64,000 nt of DNA from Euglena gracilis (Eukaryota > Euglenida > Euglenophyceae > Euglenales), in contig CP154956.1 in assembly GCA_039621445.1 (NCBI GenBank), positions 24,788,743 through 24,852,742 of the forward strand, written 5' to 3'. The translations under genes were made by a program, and so were the position numbers. Positions 56,545 through 64,000 of the stretch are shown one piece after another (position 1 is the stretch's first letter; each line of letters starts with the position of its first letter). Below the pieces are notes generated by a model. It was not told the origin of the DNA and did no database searches. It worked only from the letters and a program-made list of their open reading frames with translations.

Positions 56545-59500
56545 TTACTTGGAATACGGGAGGTGGCAACCGGCAGAGAGGTCTGTGTCATTTGACAGGT
56601 TGGTGTAGAAGCTCCAAACCAGTTGTTTAGAGATTTCTTTCGCCAGGGTGAGTGAGAGTCCTTGCCACACTTCTGCTTCGGTTTGGCGCTGAAGCCAACC
56701 CTCCCTTTGCCCTAACAAGGCTTTGAGGAGGGTGGACATCAGAGAACGACCTTGTTGTCCCAGGCCGCCAAAGCAGTCAAGCACAAACGGGGTAAGGCGC
56801 CAGCCTCGTCTCGAGCAAGTTGCGTCATATTTGCGGTGTTTGTCAGCTTCTTGTTTTTCTTGCCAAATCGGAAGTTGTGCGGCACGGCTCAGAGGGTTGC
56901 TTGGGGTCTGTGTGTGACGGATGGTGACGTCGATGGCAACCAGGCCCTCACTGTCAAGGCGAGGGATGAAGATATCACCAGGGCGGGAGTTGTCATCAGC
57001 CCGTTGTTCTTTTTTGGCTTGGAATCCGGCGCGTTGAGCCAAGGAGGTGAGGAAGTCTTGGACCGCTGCATGTCGCTTGTACAGGTTGTTGAATTTGCAA
57101 CATAGCAGGTGATGTCCAGAAACATCCAATGTTCCCTGGCACTTTGGGCAGAGTGTCTTTCCAGAAGAGGCTCCCTCTGTGAGCGTCATGCCAATGTTCC
57201 ACCGCAAAAGGCATCGAAATTCAGCGGAAAGCAACAAAGTGCGGGTGCCCGTGCTTAGTGTGGCGGCCGCCCAAGCCATGGCATGAGGCTGGCATTGGCT
57301 GGCAAATCGGACTTGATCAGTAGCGGGCAGGGTTCTTGCTAGGTCTGTTTGCCGTGCCGTGGAGAACTGTCCATTCCACCACTTCTGGGAGGTGTGAGGG
57401 CTTTGCGCGTCTTTCAAGAGTGACAGGTCATCGACCCATTGCACAAGTGGGGCAACGTTGCCAAGGAGGGTTGATGCTTCTTGGAGGCATACCAAAGTGT
57501 CTGAGGGGACCCTGGGGAATGCCGAAGGAATGCCAAGGGTTTCGGGGCCCCGACGGATGTATTCCACAATGCCAGCAATCCGACCTGGTAAACGAATGTG
57601 TCCTGGATCAGAGATGCCGAGTCCACCGAGCCGGATGGGGAGGCAAACTTGTTCCCATTGTTCAGGTGAGCAAGGGCCGCCAACTATTCCTTCAAAGCAG
57701 TGTCGGAGGGTTGTACGAAAAGCTGCACATTCTGGGCGGCCTGTGGAAAGAGGTGTGGCACGAAGAAGGTCATTGACTTTGCATGATGTCAGGCAATATC
57801 GTAGGATGGTGAACTGCACCCCGTTTCCCAGCCTCCCTGGAGAGAGTGGACAGTGCTGAGTGGAGTTGCATGGGGGAACCCAAAAGGTGCCCATCGTCGA
57901 GGTACCAGCCTTGCCACTCCACAGAGGCGGACAAATCTTCGAGCATGTCTTGTAGACCCCATGCAAAGAGGGCGGGGCCACACGGATCCCCTTGCTGTGC
58001 TCCACGGGCAGATGGCAACATTGGTTTCCCACAGAACAGGCGAGAATGTTGGCCATAACAGCTCTCCAGCCATGGCAGGGCGGATGGGCATCTCCGGCGA
58101 ACACTGTCGAGGGCTGAGGCACGAAACATGCTGTTGAAGGCGTTTGTAAGGTCAACTTGAAGCAAGCCCCACCGTTCTTCTTTCTTATTGTGTAGATCGT
58201 CAACCATCTGTTGCAGACCCATGGCTGTTAGGCTGCAAGCATTTCTGACTCCGACACCCGTTTGTAGGGGGCACAGGTCCTTAAGTGATTGGGTCACTGA
58301 AGGGTGGTGCATCAGCACTTTGGCCACCAATCGTCGTAGGCACTCACCAGCAGCGATTGGGCGGGTGCCATCAGCCGCTGGTTCACCACCATTCTGTGGG
58401 TTGGCGGCTGCCTTACGCGAGGGTGTGAGGGTTGCCGATGATAGAATCGGAGCCATGAGGGGGTGGACTCCTTTGGAGATGCAATCTGTGACAAATTTGT
58501 CCAAGCATTCAAGGAGATCCTCAGCTCGCGATCCTGGCAAGTCTGCAAGCATGCTCCGAAGGTGATCTGGGCGGAGCCCAGACGGCCCCGGAGCGGAGTC
58601 TTTTGGGAAGGTGCAGATGAGCTTCCGCAGAGCAAACGTTCGGTCCCGCAAGGTTTCCGGATCTCTCGCAAATTGCAATTGGTGAGACGGGTCCCACGTT
58701 CCAAAACCAGGGGGCTCTTCAAATGGGTGGAGGGCATGCAACCGAGCCATGACAGTAGGATCTGAGGAGTCCTGTACTCCGTCAGAAGTGAGAACACGAC
58801 ATGCCTTGGAGATGGCGCCATGCCCGACAAGAGTTTCGACCCGGTTGAGAAGGCGCTCCCTGTGGACACTTTCTTCATTTGAGGCTGCAAGACGAGTGCG
58901 AGCAGCTGGAGGAGGTAACTCCGGTAGTGCGGAATCTTCCCAACTGTCCTTCACGGGACGTTGGAGATACAGACGGGCACGCTCTGCAACCTTCCGACCA
59001 ACGTGAGCCCAATGGGTCTTACCCCCTCTTTTCAAGGGGCAGAGGACAGCCTTCGGGAAGGCCCACAGGGATTGTAAGGTCAACCAACTTGGATTTGCAT
59101 TGAAGTTCCGTAGCAATGTCACAAAAGTGAAAGTGACTTGGACAACTGCTCCGCGAGGAATGTGCACCAAGGTGGGCCGTGAGTCCAAACCGATTTCTGC
59201 AAAAGAAGGCGACAAGGTTGCCCCGTCATCTGGGAACGCACCCGGGGGAACAGAGCAAGATACTCGGCGTTGCCTGCTGTCCTGTGAGTTGGGTAACATG
59301 GCCACGTCCCCTTGGGAGTGTGAAGCGGGCTGACCAGGGTTACTGACTCCGGCACCGACAGGAGATATGGCACACGATCGTTGGGGTGGTTGAGCGGTCG
59401 TTGTCGATGAAGAAGCAGTAGTTGACTGAATGGGCAGGTGTGTTGGTGTTGGTGGTTGTGGTGAGGGTAAAGACACAGGGTGGATGTTGTCCATGAAGGG

Positions 59501-59889
59501 AAGGAATGAAGCATTTTGGTGGTCCTGTAGCCATTGGCCACCAGTATCAAGGCCTGACTCTCCGGAAGCAGTCGGCAGGGCGAAAGGGAGTTGTGGGAAA
59601 ACCGGCAGCGCATTCATCGGAAACCAGGAGCCATGGGCTGTGCCAAGCTGAGAACATTGAGAGGCTGTTGACATTTCAACGTCGTCTTCAGGGCCTGGGT
59701 TGGCTTCCACATCACCACAGGTCAGGGCTTCTTCTCCCCTCCCAGAAGAGGCGTGATGCTTGATTTTTACAGGTCCGTGCGTCTTTGCAAACCGCTGGTG
59801 CAGACTGGTGTTAGCGGGGTTTCCAAAAAAGGAGGCAAGCAGCCTGGGGGAGCATTGAGAGGGAGTCACACGCCTTCACACAACACCAT
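56545..59889 (-). pseudogene. Non-LTR retrotransposon (2A, RT, restriction-like endonuclease), frameshifted
   Basis: The first frame (59869-57770, 699 codons) has a 2A-like motif at residues 52-60, a Ser/Pro-rich linker, then a reverse transcriptase: SAPGPSGLRPDHL (about 425), motif A VDLTNAF (Asp 573), motif B QQGDPCGP (625) and motif C YLDD (656-659). The thumb and C-terminus continue in another frame from about 57825 to the stop at 56545: PIRLGGLGI, a CPKC...HHLLCC zinc knuckle, and RPGDI followed about 14 residues later by AIDVTI, matching the restriction-like endonuclease of R2/CRE-type elements. One indel in a G/A run near 57825-57840 separates the frames, and a dinucleotide difference near 59870 separates the body from an ATG at 59887-59889. 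It looks recently inactivated. Poly(A) tail, target duplication and exact ends were not found. Confidence 0.8.
59690..59737 (-). other. 2A-like ribosome-skipping motif
   Basis: Encodes GEEALTCGDVEANPGP, with the full D-V/I-E-x-N-P-G-P signature. In 2A peptides the ribosome fails to form the Gly-Pro bond, releasing the upstream peptide and continuing. N-terminal 2A sequences are established in trypanosome L1Tc/ingi and sea-urchin non-LTR elements. Here about 59 residues would be released from the RT polyprotein. Confidence 0.8.
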
Positions 59890-61985
59890 CCACACGTTTG
59901 CGCCAGATCTGTCGGGCAAAAGCGTCGCCTTCAGGATGGCACACCAAGGACCTTGACCCCGGAGTCCTTCACGAATGAAATAATTGGTACTTGGCGGAGG
60001 GGGCTGTCTGGTGGGATGGCGTCCGAAAGGCACGCATGGTTGCCAGCTGAGGTGAAAGAGGGGCCCCGCAGGTTGTGGGTGGGTGGGTCTGGCAATGAAA
60101 ACCAAAACTGTGAAAAGATGTCCGATGCCTGGTGTGAGATGACAGAGGCAAGGTTGGAGGACAATGTTTGAAAGCAATCCGGGGGGTTGGTTGGGGAAGA
60201 TGTCATCACCAGAAGGTTTCCCTGCATGCAAATGGGGCGATGGCAGTACAGTTGGGGTTCTTTGGGGACCAGTGTACGTCTGATCTTCCCTTTTCCCCAA
60301 AAAGCCTCGCTTTCGCCTTGGTGCGGACCTACTTAGGGAAGAGAAAATCAGAGTAACGATAAACCCTTTTCCCAACTTCCCGAGAAGCAAAGCACAGAGA
60401 GAGGATGGGAAAGGATAACGGACTATAATAAGTCCGAGGAAGAAAGGGAAAATAAATAATATAAAGAATACCACCTGTGGAGAGAGAAGGGGCACCCATT
60501 AGGAGATCCTAATAGGATCTGCTTCCATCCTAACTTCCTCAACGGAAGTGGACAGAAGCATACGCCTGGTACACATCCCCCTCCCAGGGCTATGCCCGAT
60601 TTCCCCTTTGGACCAGGCATTCTGGCCACAGGGATTTCGGACACAGACCTGGTCTGTGGGAGGTGCACCCTGGCGCATCCACAGGGTCCCTTTCCGTCGC
60701 ACAGGGGTCCACTCAAAAAGAGGGGGGGGGGCGGAAAGGAGGGGGACCCAAAAAGCCAAAACGCGCAAAACGGTTTGACCTATTTTGCTAGGCTTATGGG
60801 TATAGTATATTATAGCCCGCTGGGGAAAATGGGGCTGGCAGGTTTCCTTGCTCAGCAAACCCATCCACCCAGTTTGGGTGTGCCAAAGGCACTTGGGGTA
60901 GGGTCCATGGGCATTCCAGGAAAACCCATGGGGAGGGTGTGGAAGGAGGGGGGGCACCTGACCAGTCAAACCTGGGCAGGGAGCATGGCCAGTCAAACCT
61001 GACCACGCAAAAGGAAAGTCCTACTCTACAAAACCAACTGCCGGCGACAGCATTTTGCCCCCGGGGGGAAAGTAGAGAGGAGTGGGTGGTTTGGCTTAGG
61101 CCAAGAAAAAGTTGTGCTGTCTGGCAGCCTTAAGGCCTCAAACGGCGAAAACAAAAGGAAAAGAAAAGTAGGCCTTCGGCCCTGTGCGCTGTGCGTGTCA
61201 CGCTCGCGAGAGGGGAGAGGGGAGAGGGGTGTGCATGCATGCGCACGGAATCCTGCACCTGGCAGAATCCCGGGTAGGACTTAATGGCGGATAATACCGC
61301 AAAGGGTCTTCGGAATAGCTGCTCGGGCGAATACCCGAACAGGGTAGAGGACAGAAATTCTGCCCTGAGGAGTGGTATATACCACGGAATCAGGCGAATA
61401 CCTTATACTCGCTCATCCTAAACGAGGCTGGGCTGAGTCTGCTGACTCAGTGTCCCTTTCTGCTGCCTGTCAGCAGCCAGCTTCGTCGTCCGTGTGTCTT
61501 CACGGAGCCTGGGCTGTGTCAGCATTCTGGATCAGTACTGCAGGCAACGTCACTCAGCATCCTACGGCAGTAATGCTGTTGAACCCCAGCCATCTCCGAT
61601 GAGGAGCGTCTGTTACTGGCAGGTTCCTCGGTTGTCGACAAACCGTCATGACTCTATTTCAGCCGTCGGCACAGGCGTTGCAGCAACAGGTATCTTCCCC
61701 CTGTGGGGCTTTCGTCCTGGTCGGCTGTACAGACTGGGCAGAGCAGCGTAAGGATCCTCACGTTCTCTCCTCCGTCCTCCTCCTGACCCTATACGTGGCT
61801 CCACCAGGGCATACGAGGAGAAATTGCACAATGTGACAGAAATCATGGTTATCATTCCATCGTTTTTTTTTCCGCGCCTCAATCGCATATTCGCGTATCT
61901 AAACCAATTAGCCAAAATCTGACGGAAATCAGGTATCCTATCCGATCCATGCGATCACTCTCTCGCAATGATCGCGGGATTAATC
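59890..61985. other. Unassigned region right of the retrotransposon
   Basis: No coding exon was recognised. It is probably partly the 5' untranslated part of the minus-strand retrotransposon. It contains GGGGAGAGGGGAGAGG simple sequence near 61210 and a palindromic TGGTATATACCA word at 61373. Open frames on both strands lack motifs. Confidence 0.4.
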
Positions 61986-61989
61986 ATGT

Positions 61990-63905
61990 AATCTAACCCC
62001 GATCCATTTCGCGTCAAATCGCGGCTTCGATCTGAAATTTTCGGAAATGCCGGAATCTGGTAATCATGTTCCGATCGCGATTCCGCGATTCAGAGATCGC
62101 GACATTCAGCATCTGCAAAAATTTCGCGGGAAATGCGACGCAATCATGGTAATCATGATTCCGGATCCGCTCGCTTCCGCGATTCAGAAGTCGTATCGAT
62201 TTCGCGGATCATTCTACGGGGGGTAATCTGATTCGATCCCGCATTTCCGTTTCGATCCTGCAGTATCACAAAATTCGCGACTCGACATTCGCGCGGACAC
62301 GTCATACATTCCATCGCGTTTGCCGCCCAGCCGATCGCGGCATTCCTACCTGGTTGCGGGAGCAACGACGAATCAGTACGATCGTCGATTTCCGCGATTA
62401 GATCAGCGACATTCGCGGATCTGAAAAATTTTCGCGGGAAATGCCGACACTCATGGTAATCATGATTCCGATCGCGATTCCGCGAGATCTCGCCTTCGCG
62501 GATCTGAAAATTTTCGCGGAAATGCTACCGGAAATCATGGTAACATGATTCCGATCGCGATTTTCCTCCGCGATTCAGATCGCGACATTCGCCTCTAAAA
62601 TTTTCGAATAATTTCCCCATTTCGCGGAAATCGACGTCTGAAATCAATTTCGCGGGAAATGTCCTGACCGATCGCTCGCGATTTCCGCGATTCAGATCGC
62701 GACATTCGCGAATCTGAAAAATTTTCGCGGAAATCGACGACATGGTTCATGATCATCGCGATTTCCGCGATTCATCCCGGACGTTTCTGACCCTTTTTCG
62801 CGGAAATGCGACGGAAATCAAATGATTCCGAATCGCGATTCCGCATCAACGCGACATTCGCATCGTTTCGCGCGGAAATGCGACCGTTACATGATTCCGA
62901 TCGCGATTTCCTTCTTCAGATCGCGACATTCGCGGATCTGAAAAATTTTGCGAAATGCGACGGAAATCATGGTAATATTCCGCTCTCCATCGCGATTTCC
63001 GCGATTCAGATCGCGACATTCGCGGATCTGAAAAATTTTCGGATGCGACGGAAATCATGGTTATCATGATCCGATCGCGATTTCCGCGATTCAGCAATTC
63101 ATTCGCGCTGAAAAATTCCTGCGACGGAACATGGTAATCTGATTCCGATCCGATTTCCCGATTCATCGCGACATTCGGCTGAAAATTTACGCGGGAAATG
63201 CGACGGAAATCATGGTAATCATGATTCCGATCGCGTTTCCGATTCAATCGCGACATTCCGATCTGAAAATTTTCGCGGGAAATGCGACGGACGGAATCAT
63301 GGTTTTCCGATTCGATGCGATTTCCGCGATTCAGATCGCGACATTCGCGATCTGAAAAATTTTTCGCGGGAAATGCGACGGAAATCATGGTAATCATGAT
63401 TCCGATCGCGATTTCCGCGATTCAGATCGCGACATTCGCGGATCTGAAAAATTTTCGCGGGAAATGCGACGGAAATCATGGTAATCATGATTTCCGATCG
63501 CGATTTCCGCGATTCAGATCGCGACATTCGCGGATCTGAAAAATTTTCGCGGGAAATGCGACGGAAATCATGGTAATCATGATTCCGATCGCGATTTCCG
63601 CGATTCAGATCGCGACATTCGCGGATCTGAAAAATTTTCGCGGGAAATGCGACGGAAATCATGGTAATCATGATTCCGATCGCGATTTCCGCGATTCAGA
63701 TCGCGACATTCGCGGATCTGAAAAATTTTCGCGGGAAATGCGACGGAAATCATGGTAATCATGATTCCGATCGCGATTTCCGCGATTCAGATCGCGACAT
63801 TCGCGAATCTGAAAAATTTTCGCGGGAAATGCGACGGAAATCATGGTAATCATGATTCCGATCGCGATTTCCGCGATTCAGATCGCGACATTCGCGTATC
63901 TGACA
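61990..63905. repeat. 91-bp satellite
   Basis: Units contain AATCATGGTAATCATGATTC, CGATCGCGATTTCCGCGATT, CAGATCGCGACATTCGCGGA and AAATTTTCGCGGGAAATGCG. The last seven or so units (63320-63900) are almost identical with a 91-bp period, and units become progressively shortened and mutated toward 62.0 kb. It is rich in nested short palindromes. All open frames within are artefacts. Confidence 0.95.
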
Positions 63906-64000
63906 CCTCGTTGTTGGAGTACTTGATGTACGGTTGCGCATTGCAAACCGTAACCAAGTGTTGTTTGTGCGCAAAATCAGGGTTAGTGTCGTTTTTTGAA

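Noticed and set aside
59866-60495. 209-codon minus-strand frame with a hydrophobic N-terminus upstream of the retrotransposon
   Set aside because: It has no motif, differs in frame from the 2A-RT frame and looks like untranslated leader read by chance; only its last codons adjoin the RT frame through a dinucleotide difference.
62150-63974. Numerous roughly 60-90 codon frames on both strands
   Set aside because: They are the 91-bp satellite translated in different phases.

Overview
The window looks like nuclear DNA of a euglenid (Euglenozoa). The main evidence is intron structure. A complete gene for anaphase-promoting complex subunit 7 (APC7) can be read on the minus strand as 15 exons giving one 558-codon frame. 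Most of its introns are not ordinary GT-AG introns: they have short direct repeats at the junctions and complementary sequences just inside both ends. Three introns in the window match the euglenid nonconventional consensus exactly (NNNCAG at the 5' end, CTGNNNNN at the 3' end). Species cannot be told from the sequence alone.

Genes. Three protein genes lie head to tail on the minus strand: a coiled-coil protein of unknown function (last exons about 33.4 to 22.4 kb, C-terminus at 22437), APC7 (17.04 to 2.39 kb), and the first three exons of an unidentified gene (755 to about 450, running off the left edge). APC7 and the left-edge gene each have a pyrimidine-rich AG 21 and 10 nt upstream of the ATG. 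This is what spliced-leader trans-splicing of closely spaced same-strand genes would look like, but it is an inference. A few canonical splice-site-bounded candidate exons also lie on the plus strand at 53.8 to 54.7 kb.

Mobile elements. A restriction-like-endonuclease-type non-LTR retrotransposon with an N-terminal 2A-like peptide (56.5 to 59.9 kb, minus) is broken by small indels. A hAT transposase gene (55.4 to 56.0 kb, minus) carries a BED finger and is cut by a 79-bp satellite. A tyrosine-recombinase pseudogene lies at 45.4 to 46.2 kb and a Ty3/gypsy integrase relic at 28.2 to 28.8 kb. At least six short non-autonomous elements have terminal inverted repeats and 7-8 bp target duplications of hAT type, and one element is flanked by TTAA. 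One hAT-type element can be compared with an unoccupied copy of its target inside this window.

Repeats dominate the rest: (GT)n/(GGGT)n, a self-complementary 43-bp satellite (6.8 and 9.2 kb), about 220-bp and 160-bp tandem units within a duplicated block (35.2 to 38.4 kb), related 77-bp and 79-bp satellites (41.0 to 43.7 and 47.2 to 48.2 kb), a 60-bp GGTCGACC minisatellite (46.9, 53.1, 54.7 kb), and a 91-bp satellite (62.0 to 63.9 kb). Superimposed on these are many short foldback elements whose ends are an AT-rich word followed by a C-run and, at the other end, a G-run followed by its complement. Two perfect 121-bp palindromes share length and GAA triloop but not arm sequence. Most of the long open frames in these regions are artefacts of repeats.
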